DNA from: Tritrichomonas foetus
Taxonomy: Eukaryota; Parabasalia; Tritrichomonadida; Tritrichomonadidae
Assembly: GCA_001839685.1 (NCBI GenBank)
Contig: MLAK01000560.1
Span: 162,534-226,533, forward strand
Reading direction: 5' to 3'
Length of the DNA: 64,000 nucleotides
Positions 51,901 through 59,221 of the stretch are shown one piece after another. Position 1 is the first letter of the stretch; each line of letters starts with the position of its first letter. Under the pieces are notes generated by a model. The model did not search any database. It was not told the DNA's origin and saw only the letters and a program-made list of their open reading frames with translations. The translations under genes and the position numbers were made by a program.

Positions 51901-52357
51901 GGAAAAGCTGCAAAAATACTTACCTTTAGTAAAAGCTGTTGAAGATGCTATTAACATCAAAGTCAATCTCTATGTCATTGTTGTCAGTTCACTTGGCGCA
52001 GTCCCTTCCTCAACTCTCGTTTCGCTCAGAAAATTGCTGTTTAATAATAAAAGACTTGCTGAGGCCACTGCAAGGAAGATTTCACTTGCTGCAATCCGAG
52101 GAAGTGCTTTAATATATTGGAATATTCGGATGAATGCAGGTGAAATTGATGCCAATGGCTCAGCAAACTTGGGTGATAATGAAGTGAACTCCAGTGATGA
52201 CCAGGTGATTGACCCGGATGACACTCTCTTTACCGACTCGCAGTTTGCGACAGACCAGACCAATCATGATGTCGTTGGTGATGTCAGTCCCTTGGGGGAG
52301 GGACTTATTCATTTCTCGACATCTGCTTCTGAATATGATGGTCTAAACGACATGTGA
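45956..52357 (+). CDS. retroelement polyprotein: zinc fingers, reverse transcriptase, restriction-like endonuclease
   Basis: A 2133-residue protein from the ATG at 45956; an upstream TTG extends the frame by six codons. Residues 1-690 are Asn/Ser/Asp-rich and largely disordered. Three candidate DNA-binding zinc fingers lie at about 695-722 (CPHANC...H...H), 750-780 (CMERDC...H...H) and 816-847. The reverse transcriptase (about 1258-1620) has D1395 in ATLDLSNAFGSINH, RRGVKQGCPLSPILFD and YADD at 1499-1502. A CCHC knuckle, C1868-x2-C1871-x9-H1881-x4-C1886, is followed by an endonuclease with P1941-D1942 and E1957 (RPDLWFV, then IVEVT) and a downstream EEKLQKYLPL. These match the R2-type restriction-like endonuclease. 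The enzyme should nick the tRNA locus and prime cDNA synthesis there. Residue identity is undefined at two codons because of N bases. Confidence 0.93.
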   Translation: MDIPTYSESTPDKLSNDAILTEFRDIFSIESPISYETSHTSEQIQLFSDSLSPNLSITPSVQTKLHSLPSFSVDADSQSSDSLLSPPNYFQDRIFNNMEYNIIENPRLSPTDIYLEIQHWAGNFKINRDTGLFLRDCDIDDINYDGLLFLDEKDMGLDSTDEAESDSGAAIIAFNITDSFVSQFDSDLPNDMIFTNDDSCSSGLCSLDXXSRLLNISNDATHDDLENSDNQKDISFNVFLPPTNSTSLPPIENCNPSRSIYVTDFNTNDIENSEINNNINNSNSFCKDKQILSIDFTNSSQTVTSKIIEETNDNSNDDIVPVNTTSNNISSVTSSNTPVDDSPEIKNEDIHPTSGTLPIVEFPLDEDDSLNPFPHNRNTSANSALQKIHDEFQQKLQCYDQQNMLMLLLLYQNQQMNESNKCELNQQINHMLSIIDNQNAQIQSMHYMFSQVMEHNLNHLVTQQNHIAHVGCNSVLDHRLTCNKAMDDVSTRLRSEFNDIILNQLNFQNRVIENCFFTLSQTVQTLLNQSQHPISTPHLNNKVNCDSNCMLSYAPQENMLCSCVTNVSNPQVPICSHNEQHSTQTSDGIIVSHNVHGSDDNSFRSNPNSPSGSSEDGSPPNPLPPDDSEPSQEDNQTQLKQKIYSQLSSVNSVEELNSLIHTWIEEDIIDTSLNEDDDLLMGMYKTRNYVFGGKFACPHANCFCSVNTAAKRKTHILEKHDNRNINPQISILNAILETKLVFKCNNIKLIPFFCMERDCGALFEDGESLRNHITNVHRSNSSLTTKFGWFWGQLIGIARSNNYAPGIHNFTAERLLYCCKQNDCFRTSRAAISSHIAQSTRPDHSNARVAGFGSYVIQSNLIVTNEDIDATQEASEIEHRSAPGTDVSDDGERLHDEAICSEEDHNEGTHNVSLRSDSARSSNVTGIAPSFDEDESDVLRTNDAGPDASSRLGDAVQRRNKALRWRMKYKILEESGISTPYLNKAFRSRVKKGLSDLYKNKIIPLLESYFPSNETEDCWFQFEGALFKATHILAKHTLHSIGKPKEALSKKPRLVKDYIKILNTAAQHNKDINSAVKLTKFIREYDSLLKANTDNETTRNSLGRLEDIIIHVAGSCNDEILRHFGVGDSPDTLRGFVSQSEEWRSKALEWLTDYANHLMNLKSEKITKHEIKRCQELYDDSPRKAMQRYVWPDAYPFCDIDIRNVEEHFTNDWSFSPQFQEADHDSVWHLDRIIDEEDMKQFWIDFIDEKEIMKIVQDRNPASSHGSDALSNAVLSLEPKHAVKFILILLKAIKCTKRTPDNWKHNKTILLFKKNDSSKINNWRPITVTSVIYRTVMSHIAQCFQKLNDRCTYISPEQKGFRHLVNGCFNHTAAVNELMRHCYRSGQDFLAATLDLSNAFGSINHRLIFSTMQQMGFDNAIVTIIKDFYKGTDSVISTHRGRTKPIRIRRGVKQGCPLSPILFDIAIEPLVRYVKKKSIRYGIITSNSTTTIHSAIQAYADDIVLLSNSEEGLQRLLDVVSEFSGFSCIGVNPSKCAITSYIRQNRSRVRSAFPFSIHDEEIPHIDINEFKEYLGAPIARSHVVNLLHTDRLVEELTNKINLIFKSPLRINQKVDALKRFVIPSMDFEMLTNSFRANDMIKLDKLIRSLVNKHIKQLSTPIPFFHTSWRDGGLGIQSLHERLYAFRLKQCGEVLTSTDNHTKQLFSIWLEEEERLRNIAKADDDDVSTFLDWKVKSDGSLDQSHNGTDCIFIRAFKATRKLRLELHISEDGDIIISNADNKEKFTVHSKCVMRKIVQILYKRWHSKLVSMKMKGHTFTTLYNNKISNFYFSPSPPNVNDNLLSFTIAARCNNLPTGEVISHNNETPECRLCNKQLKDTLAHRLNNCDPKKSKYTIRHNKVVQEVMASLKKASRIQFVFHENTTISLRGAPQLPPSVRNLRPDLWFVNPANGVLNIVEVTVPYGQMDDRTDCDPQSTLKLRMEEKLQKYLPLVKAVEDAINIKVNLYVIVVSSLGAVPSSTLVSLRKLLFNNKRLAEATARKISLAAIRGSALIYWNIRMNAGEIDANGSANLGDNEVNSSDDQVIDPDDTLFTDSQFATDQTNHDVVGDVSPLGEGLIHFSTSASEYDGLNDM

Positions 52358-52371
52358 TGTGAAACACATCA
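52355..52371 (+). other. perfect 7-bp hairpin at the retroelement stop codon
   Basis: TGATGTG-AAA-CACATCA forms a perfect stem with a triloop, and its first three bases are the TGA stop codon. It opens the 3' untranslated region, which in R2-type elements is the part recognised by the reverse transcriptase. Confidence 0.7.
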
Positions 52372-52472
52372 AATAACAATACTTTATTCTTTTTGACTTT
52401 TAGTCGTCTCCGGGTAGGTGGATTTATGATGATGACGCCCTCTACCTTCTCCTACTCTTATGATATTAGTAA

Positions 52473-52490
52473 ACTCCCCGCGTCGGAGAA
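52473..52490 (+). repeat. right target-site duplication with tRNA 3' fragment
   Basis: An exact copy of 45906-45923. It is followed by TCTTTTTTTTTTTT, which is presumably the original Pol III terminator of the tRNA-Glu gene, now separated from it by the element. Confidence 0.93.
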
Positions 52491-52959
52491 TCTTTTTTTT
52501 TTTACATCTTCATATTCTTCTTAAATTTTCTTCGATTTCTTGAAACATGTTGAAATTAAAAATATGCATTATCCATTCATATCCTCAAATATTTTAATTT
52601 AGAAAGCATGATCATTTCTGCTGGTGAAATATTGTTACTAATCTTTTCACATATTCAACTTCATTTATGAATTTCTCAGTCAACATTTCCATGAGTATAA
52701 TTTAAGCTACTTCCATCGCGTACTGTACCAATTTATCTATTATTTTGTTAATTTCAATCAAATGTATTATATTTGTGAGTTTTTTTCCATATCATAACTA
52801 TACAAATAAAAGAAAGAATGATTTTTTAAAATATTTCTTCATATAATTCATTCAATAAACACAAAATTTCGTTGCTGATTGAAAAATTAAAATAAACACA
52901 ATACATAAATTTATTTTATCTTTAATAAAATCATTTTTATTTCATTTTCATCTTCTACA
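52491..52959. other. intergenic, 3' flank of the retroelement
   Basis: It begins with the displaced T-tract and is otherwise AT-rich. No further gene is seen. Confidence 0.5.
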
Positions 52960-54216
52960 TTACATTGGCTGGCATCCGACTTGTTCACCTCCTTCTTCTT
53001 CTTCGTCATAGCCATAGTAGTTATCGTCGTCCGACCTGTAAGCTTCGTTTCTCTTCTCACCCTTTGCCTTTTTCGCTTTTTCAAACTCGGAAATATCACC
53101 ATCTATTGGAGTTACTTGATGAACATCTTCTGAATTGACGTCTATTCCCTTTGCCTCATCACGGTGAGGTACAACTTTACAAAGAGCGTGTCTGAATTCT
53201 TTTGTGAGGCTTGAGCGTGGTGGTAAAACAACATCATATTGAATGAATAGTTTTCCTTTCTTAAAAACATCACCTTTGATAGGCATACCTTCATTTTCAA
53301 TTACTTGGACTGCACCCGGTTGGATAATTTCCTTTGGATTTGTTTCGATGATTAATGTTCGACCATCAAGGTGTTTAATTGGATATCTGGCTCCAAAAAG
53401 TGCTTCAGATAGACTAATCTTTTTATGATAAAGTAGAGCTGTATTATTTCTTTGGAAATTTTCATGTTCTTGTTCTTGAATCATCAAGATGAGATCTCCT
53501 GTATCAGCATTTGGAATTTCATCAGAAGCACCTTTGAATACAATTGTATCGTTATTTCCAGCACCTCTTTCAATATGGCATTCTACTTCTTTCTCCTCTT
53601 CGACAAATTTTTCACCTTTGCACTCTTTGCAAACGTTCTCCTCATCAACTATTTCGCCAGTGCCTTTACACTCTGGGCACGGTGCGATTGATTGGAAAAA
53701 GGTGCTTTCATGGCTTTGCTTGACGTATAACTTTCCATGTCCGTCGCATCTCTCGCACACCTTAGGTGGCTTTCCATCGGCTGTTCCATTTCCGTTGCAG
53801 ACTTTGCATGCGACATGGCGGAAATAATTGACCTTTTTCTCGCCACCGTTGAAGAGCTCCTCGAGTGTGCAATCTATTACTCTAATTTTGTCACGTGTTC
53901 TACCTCTTTGAGGACCACCGCCGCCGGTTGGGAATCCGAAAAGATGTGACAAAATATCATCGAAGCCTCCTTGCATTCCTGCACCATCTCTGAGGCCTTC
54001 AGCTCCGTATTCGTCGTAAAGTTGTCGTTTCTGAGGGTCCTTGAGGATTTCGTAGGCCTCGTTGACCTGTTGGAACTTCTCTGTTGCTTCGGGATCATCT
54101 TTGTGCTTGTCGGGATGTGTGTCTCGGGCCTTCTTCATGAAGGCTTTTTTAAGGTCACGTTCTGAAACATCCGGTTGGACACCAAGGATGTCATAGAGAT
54201 GAGTATCAACAACCAT
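52960..54216 (-). CDS. type I DnaJ/Hsp40 co-chaperone (Ydj1/DNAJA-like)
   Basis: A 418-residue Hsp70 co-chaperone. The J domain (about 5-70) has the essential HPD in RDTHPDKHKDD. A short Gly-rich region (GGGGPQRG) follows. The zinc-binding domain has four motifs: CKVCNGNG, CERCDGHG, CPECKGTG and CKECKGEK, all cysteines present. The substrate-binding C-terminal domains follow, with the typical GDLILMIQEQEH and LFGARYPIKHLDGR. The tail is acidic and ends CQPM, which has CaaX form like the farnesylated Ydj1 and DNAJA1. The proline in the third position could lower prenylation efficiency. The order of domains defines type I. It should stimulate cytosolic Hsp70 ATPase and deliver clients. Confidence 0.96.
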   Translation of the reverse strand: MVVDTHLYDILGVQPDVSERDLKKAFMKKARDTHPDKHKDDPEATEKFQQVNEAYEILKDPQKRQLYDEYGAEGLRDGAGMQGGFDDILSHLFGFPTGGGGPQRGRTRDKIRVIDCTLEELFNGGEKKVNYFRHVACKVCNGNGTADGKPPKVCERCDGHGKLYVKQSHESTFFQSIAPCPECKGTGEIVDEENVCKECKGEKFVEEEKEVECHIERGAGNNDTIVFKGASDEIPNADTGDLILMIQEQEHENFQRNNTALLYHKKISLSEALFGARYPIKHLDGRTLIIETNPKEIIQPGAVQVIENEGMPIKGDVFKKGKLFIQYDVVLPPRSSLTKEFRHALCKVVPHRDEAKGIDVNSEDVHQVTPIDGDISEFEKAKKAKGEKRNEAYRSDDDNYYGYDEEEEGGEQVGCQPM

Positions 54217-54848
54217 GATTATGAAAAATAAAACGGCATTGAAATATTTCTATCAGTATATAATATGTTCTCACAACTTTCAGTAAATTATTCATATTTG
54301 ACCATATACGTGTGATGTTTTCTGAAATTAAATAGTCGTAAAATTGAATATTTCAGTTATTATGACCAAATATACACTTAAAAAGTCAAGTGACTATTTT
54401 TCTATTCAAATCTTGGATATTCATTGCATTATCTACATATGATTCATGATAATATTTTGAATTTGAAAATGTGAAATTCATTCATTACCTTTTTATCTTT
54501 TCATTGGTGTTTCATTGAAACGTTTTCAGACAAGTTAATCTAATTCTTACTTGTCATGCTCTAAAAAGTGATAATTTCAAGATAAATGTAAGTGTCCATT
54601 TTTTATTTCATACTTTCAAAAGTCATTCTATTATCTCTTTCAAGAATTGAGGCCAAAACATAAAAATATTTTTTGGTTTTTTTTTCCTCTTGTTATCTAC
54701 AAATTTTCTACGAATTGTAGACTACAAGAATTTTAAAACACTCAAAACTTCATTCTTGGTCTCATCAGCATGGATTCGGGCAAAATTATGAAGTCAAGAC
54801 AGAAAGGTGTCAAAACCGTTAAGTCAGTTGATTGACTTGAAAAAAATG
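54217..54848. other. shared upstream region of divergent genes
   Basis: AT-rich spacer between the divergent DnaJ and DMRY-repeat genes. Nothing beyond the initiator at its right end is recognised. Confidence 0.5.
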
Positions 54849-54860
54849 TCACTTCATTTC
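54849..54860 (+). promoter_or_regulatory. initiator-like TCACTTCATTTC
   Basis: TCACTTCATTTC lies 18 bases before the ATG at 54867 and matches the trichomonad initiator well. Confidence 0.5.
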
Positions 54861-54866
54861 TAAATA

Positions 54867-55652
54867 ATGTCCTTGCATTATACTAAATCAGGAGCACTTG
54901 ATATGAGATACAGTTCTTCGAGAGCCGCTGTTGCATCAGGAAATTATGGAATGGGATATGGCGGTTTTTCACCAAGTCCATTATCATCTATGAATTACAA
55001 TAATATCCACACTAAAATAGACGGCACACTTGATATGAGATACAGTTCATCTAAAGCTATTGTTGCATCACAACAAATTTATAATCAACCATCTTTTCAA
55101 AGTCCCACTTCATCACCATACAAAAATCAGATTCATCTTAAAAAAGATGGAACTCCGGATATGCGATACAAAGCTTCACAAGCACTTGCTTCTAATTCAC
55201 CTCCACAGCCAAAAACAGCTGATTATTCAGATATTAGAACAAGTGATATTCGTGATCCTTATCAACAAAAAAAGTATCGTGCAGAATCTAAAAGTAAATA
55301 CAAAGATGAGAAAGAAGCATGTCACATTGTTGATCTCCAAGTTGCACTAAAGTGTATTGAAAACAGACCAGGTGAGAAACTTTCTAAACAACAATTAAAA
55401 GAAGAAATGAAACCAATCAATGAATTGTTGAGAATGCGACTTAAAGAAACCAATCGAGGATATGACAAAGATATGGCTGACAGAATATGTGATTTATTGG
55501 ATAATAAAGATAATCGTGTAACAAGAGGTGTTCAAAATAAAATTGAGCAAATGGTTGAAGCAATGAATTCCATTCCGGCTAATGAAAGAAACAATACTAC
55601 TGACTGGGTGTCACAAAGATTAACTCAACTTAAAGAGAAGCATTGCGTTTAA
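54867..55652 (+). CDS. DMRY-repeat protein, function unknown
   Basis: A 261-residue protein. Its N-terminal half holds three copies of a short motif of the form K-x-DG-x-x-DMRY-x-x-S-x-A, at residues 7-20, 50-64 and 92-106. Gly/Ser/Tyr/Pro-rich spacers separate them. The C-terminal half (about 140-261) is a compact helical domain: VDLQVALKCIENRPGEKLSKQQL, then MADRICDLLDNKDNRVTRGVQ, and a Trp near the end. I do not recognise a named family. The repeats look like short linear binding motifs arrayed in a flexible tail, with the C-terminal domain as a possible interaction module. An initiator-like motif just upstream supports the chosen start. Confidence 0.8.
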   Translation: MSLHYTKSGALDMRYSSSRAAVASGNYGMGYGGFSPSPLSSMNYNNIHTKIDGTLDMRYSSSKAIVASQQIYNQPSFQSPTSSPYKNQIHLKKDGTPDMRYKASQALASNSPPQPKTADYSDIRTSDIRDPYQQKKYRAESKSKYKDEKEACHIVDLQVALKCIENRPGEKLSKQQLKEEMKPINELLRMRLKETNRGYDKDMADRICDLLDNKDNRVTRGVQNKIEQMVEAMNSIPANERNNTTDWVSQRLTQLKEKHCV

Positions 55653-55877
55653 TGTCAACAATGCGGTTGAATAGTTAATTAAACTATTACCAGTGTTTCA
55701 TTGTGATAAATTTTCTTTTATTGATATATTTTGTGTAATTTTATATTTCATTGTGTGATTTTTTATCAAATAATATGATCTAGAAAATCATTAAATAAAA
55801 ATAAAGTACAGTAATGAATAAATTCGTACTATTCATATTTACTAATAAATGAAAGAAATTTTTTCTAACATTCCCGC

Positions 55878-57347
55878 TTATTTAATATTTTTACTATAAT
55901 TTTCTTTGTTGTCTAGTAATTCTTTTCCATTTTCTTTTTCGTCAGTCAAAAAATTAGTAATGGTATTTAATTCGCTGTTTACATCTGATTTGGCCTTTTC
56001 TTCACACTGGGCGTCAATTATATCTTCAGATACTTCACAAATCAATTTATTCAATTTCTCCTTATCTGTTTGAACTTTGGTTTTATGAAATGTCGTTCTT
56101 TCAAATTTCGGTAATTTTATTTTTTCGCCTCTTAAGACTTTATTTATCAGTTTTTCATGTCTTCGTGCAACATACATAACATGTTCATCATCACGGAAGA
56201 TTTCCATAATTGTATGAATGAATTCGAGACACTTTTTTAAGGTTTCTTCATTTTTTCCACTCAGAGCAACTTCGGGTAAAGTTGAGAGGAAAATATCACG
56301 AAAATCGTCACGTATAGTTGTCGCTCTTCTCCAAATTTTGAAGGAAGTCGAATTTTGAAGATCACGAAATTGTTCAAAATTTAATGTCAGATTCATCGTA
56401 TTTTCTGTAATGATTTCGTTTAGATCATCATCAATGAAGTCACTTTCAATTAAATCACTATATGGATCGACAATTAAATTCCTTTTCAATAAATACGTGA
56501 CAATTCTGTAAACACGACGATTACGAATGTCAATTTGTTCACTGATCAAATAACTTGGCCTATTGTTTTTATATATTGTTAAGATAGCTGAGTAATCATT
56601 TTGCTGGAGGGCTTTTGGAAACTTAGGGACACATATAATTTTACTCTTCCGGAGAATGTTTCTGTCTCTCAAGCGAGGGTCTGCTGGATTTGGTATGATT
56701 AAAATGTTTTCCCGATAAGGAAAAGGGCCGCTTAGCGAGGCGAGTCCAAAAGCAGCTTCATGCATATCTGTTGGTGTACATCTATTATTTGATATTATGA
56801 TGACCCTACGACCAGTTAAAATTGCTCTCCAAATAAAAAGATATTCTGTATCAAAATCAAAATATTTGAATGGTGAAAAGTGGCCATAATTTTGAAGTTG
56901 AAGATCAAAGGTTGCAGTAAATGGTCTATTTGAAAAAGTGATTGTTGCTTCAAATTGATTCACAAATCTCCATGATTTAATTGTCGACCAAATAAGCGTT
57001 AAACGGCATTCTGGATCTATTTCGACGTCTTCTGAATCAATCGACTTTTTGATATCCCGAAGAAAACTGATGAAAATGTAAGGACAAGGAATTAGCGATA
57101 ATAATATAATCGAATACGGCGTGTTGTTGTAAGTGAAGTTGTAGGCGTAGCACATATGCGTATCGATGCTGAAAGCGTAAATATCGTTGGCGATTTTTTT
57201 TGCTTTGGGGAATGCATTAATAACAATATATTGTAATTGATCGGAAAAATAATAATCGGGCGGCTCGAAATGAATTGGATACCTTGAGCCGCCTTGATTC
57301 ATTTCGACAAGGCAGCAGGCATCACAGAAACTGGGATACTTTTCCAT
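55878..57347 (-). CDS. DENN-domain-like protein
   Basis: A 489-residue protein starting at the ATG at 57347 (MEKYPSF); the TTG two codons upstream is not needed. The pattern of the N-terminal and central region fits a DENN module: an upstream longin-like part (HFEPPDYYFSDQLQYIVINA to SIILLSLIPCPYIFISF), then the hallmark core FDTEYLFIWRAILTGRRVII, followed by AAFGLASLSGPFPYRENILI. DENN proteins are mostly guanine-nucleotide exchange factors for Rab GTPases, and a Rab gene lies elsewhere in this window. The C-terminal 100 residues are helical, Lys- and Glu-rich and disordered. Which DENN subfamily is unclear. Confidence 0.75.
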   Translation of the reverse strand: MEKYPSFCDACCLVEMNQGGSRYPIHFEPPDYYFSDQLQYIVINAFPKAKKIANDIYAFSIDTHMCYAYNFTYNNTPYSIILLSLIPCPYIFISFLRDIKKSIDSEDVEIDPECRLTLIWSTIKSWRFVNQFEATITFSNRPFTATFDLQLQNYGHFSPFKYFDFDTEYLFIWRAILTGRRVIIISNNRCTPTDMHEAAFGLASLSGPFPYRENILIIPNPADPRLRDRNILRKSKIICVPKFPKALQQNDYSAILTIYKNNRPSYLISEQIDIRNRRVYRIVTYLLKRNLIVDPYSDLIESDFIDDDLNEIITENTMNLTLNFEQFRDLQNSTSFKIWRRATTIRDDFRDIFLSTLPEVALSGKNEETLKKCLEFIHTIMEIFRDDEHVMYVARRHEKLINKVLRGEKIKLPKFERTTFHKTKVQTDKEKLNKLICEVSEDIIDAQCEEKAKSDVNSELNTITNFLTDEKENGKELLDNKENYSKNIK

Positions 57348-57706
57348 GATCAAAAATTGAAAGACTATAGAAACAAACTTTTTGATAAAAACATCAAAAC
57401 TTTTTGATGAGAATGCATTTTATATTCTCAATTCTCGTTTGCGGTATGAATGTCAAAAAAGGAATGGATACAGCAAGAAACTATAACATCTAAATATCAT
57501 AAAAATACGGAAATTTTTGATGAGTGGAAAATATCATCAAAAATTCAGTCTCTTCCTGTGAGTTATTTTTACAGCATTGAAGTTTTCAATTATATAAATG
57601 TTACTAAAGAATATTTACTATGAAAATTCATTTAATTAGAAATGTAAAAATAACTCTTCAGTGAAGATAAACAATAAAAAATCGCAGTATTTACTTAAAT
57701 ATGTAT
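57348..57706. other. intergenic, no gene seen
   Basis: AT-rich spacer between two genes both on the minus strand. Confidence 0.5.
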
Positions 57707-58738
57707 TTATAATAACAAGCAACATCTACTATTTGATGACTGTGCCGATTTCATTAAACTATAGTCAACATCAAACAGTTCACAGTCGGCAGCTTTTGGT
57801 AGTTTTTCAATCGCGGAAAATCCATTTATCTTTTCTTGATTGAACGACTCCCAATCGAAAGGAATAGTTTTTGGATCACCTATCGTCTTTATGGCTTCAT
57901 CCAAAAGAGTGTACAAAAATTGATAATTTGGTTGATCCAAAAACTGTAAATTTTTGACATAATCGTATATTTCTAAATATTGTGAAGGCAGAGATGACAA
58001 TAGTTTTCCAACAGGGATTTGGTATTTCATTCTTTTAATTTTTTTTAATTCGCTGATTGAAGTCCATGGAAGTTTTCCATCAACCATCTCTATCGTCGAA
58101 TATATCCACGACGATAGGTCATCTCGAGGTGATGTGTCCATTCCCTGGTGAACGTTCAAGGAGGCATATTTTGTTGTTCCGACAAAGCCACATTTGTGGC
58201 GTTCAGCAAAAGGCTCCTTAGTTTTTGGATCAATGTATTGCCTTGAAAGACCATAATCAATCAATGCCAATGGTTTGTTTGTTCCCGCCTTTAACAAAAA
58301 GTTTCCGGGTTTGATGTCACAGTGAACATAGCCATGCTTGTGCAGGTCTTCTATGCATTGGAGCATAAAAACGGAAATTCTGAGTGCTGAAAATAATGAA
58401 TATTTGTGCTTGGGCATTTCCCGCCGTGTGTTTGAAATCGATGGGCCGAGTAAATCCATAATTAGATATCGAAAATGAGTTTCTATCCCGAAAAAGTGGA
58501 TGTGAGCAAAAAGCGACGAATCTTTCAATTCTTCCAAAATTTTCCTTTCAAAACTGAGAGCCTGTTTTGGAGAGGCAACGTATTCGACTTTCATTGCAAA
58601 CGATTTGTCTGATTCATCTGTAACTTCATAAATATCGCCATATCCGCCTTGTCCGATCAATCGTTTGATCACATACTTTCCTATTTTTTCGCCCGGTGGA
58701 AATATTGTTCGACCTTCTTTCGGGGGAACAAGAGACAT
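57707..58738 (-). CDS. casein kinase 1-family protein kinase with CaaX-like tail
   Basis: A 343-residue kinase of the CK1 group, a constitutively active acid-directed kinase family. The glycine loop is GQGGYGDIYE (29-38), the ATP lysine is K50 in FAMKVEY, the catalytic loop is HCDIKPGNFLL (139-149) and the metal motif is DYG (161-163). CK1 signatures are present: FVGTTKYASLNVHQG in place of the APE motif, and SPRDDLSSWIYSTIEM. The C-terminus is short and ends RCCLLL. CLLL is a CaaX box of the geranylgeranylation type, with a second adjacent cysteine that could be palmitoylated. It may therefore be membrane-bound, as yeast Yck kinases are. This lipid-anchor reading is an inference. Confidence 0.93.
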   Translation of the reverse strand: MSLVPPKEGRTIFPPGEKIGKYVIKRLIGQGGYGDIYEVTDESDKSFAMKVEYVASPKQALSFERKILEELKDSSLFAHIHFFGIETHFRYLIMDLLGPSISNTRREMPKHKYSLFSALRISVFMLQCIEDLHKHGYVHCDIKPGNFLLKAGTNKPLALIDYGLSRQYIDPKTKEPFAERHKCGFVGTTKYASLNVHQGMDTSPRDDLSSWIYSTIEMVDGKLPWTSISELKKIKRMKYQIPVGKLLSSLPSQYLEIYDYVKNLQFLDQPNYQFLYTLLDEAIKTIGDPKTIPFDWESFNQEKINGFSAIEKLPKAADCELFDVDYSLMKSAQSSNSRCCLLL

Positions 58739-59197
58739 GATAAATCAGAAGAAAGTCGTCAAGTTGATCTAATTTCAATAAGAACTTTTTGAATTATACT
58801 CATCAAAATTTTCACCGATAAGATTTTATTTTGAATATTTATAACGATTTTATTTGTGAGATTACTGCAGTATTTTTTCCATATATTCAAATTACATTTC
58901 AATTCTTATTTGGTTGATATAATCTTTATGTTACGATTTTTGATACTATCACATGCAAATTGAAATAAATATATCGATCTTTATCCAAGAATAATACGTG
59001 AGAAAATCTTTACTCGCATCCACTTTTCTTCCGCCAAATTGAATTGACAGAATATATTTTACCCATTGATCGAACATCATTTGAATTTGTAAAAAAATAA
59101 ATCACTGATCTTACATTTTCTATGAATGGATGTGAATTTCATCTTATTAGATTATCATTGAGGAAGTAGTTTATTAATTAATTTCACCATAGAAAGG
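58739..59197. other. shared upstream region of divergent genes
   Basis: AT-rich spacer between the divergent CK1 and actin-related genes. No other feature is seen. Confidence 0.5.
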
Positions 59198-59210
59198 TCA
59201 TTTTTATTCA
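59198..59210 (+). promoter_or_regulatory. initiator-like TCATTTTTATTCA
   Basis: TCATTTTTATTCA lies 24 bases before the ATG and is followed by CATTA, close to the extended trichomonad initiator. Confidence 0.5.
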
Positions 59211-59221
59211 CATTAAGAAAA

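Larger units (their letters stand above)
45924..52472 (+). mobile_element. R2-type (RLE) non-LTR retrotransposon inserted at tRNA-Glu 3' end
   Basis: A 6549-bp element bounded by an exact 18-bp duplication of the tRNA-Glu 3' end. It has no long terminal repeats and no poly(A) tail. A short T-rich 5' leader of 32 bases precedes one continuous ORF. A 115-base 3' untranslated region follows it, with a hairpin at the stop codon. The encoded protein has zinc fingers, reverse transcriptase, a CCHC knuckle and a restriction-like endonuclease, the order seen in the R2/R4/NeSL type of site-specific retroelements. These insert by target-primed reverse transcription into a fixed host sequence. The intact reading frame and perfect duplication suggest a recent insertion. 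Two ambiguous bases (46580 and 46583) lie within it. Confidence 0.93.
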
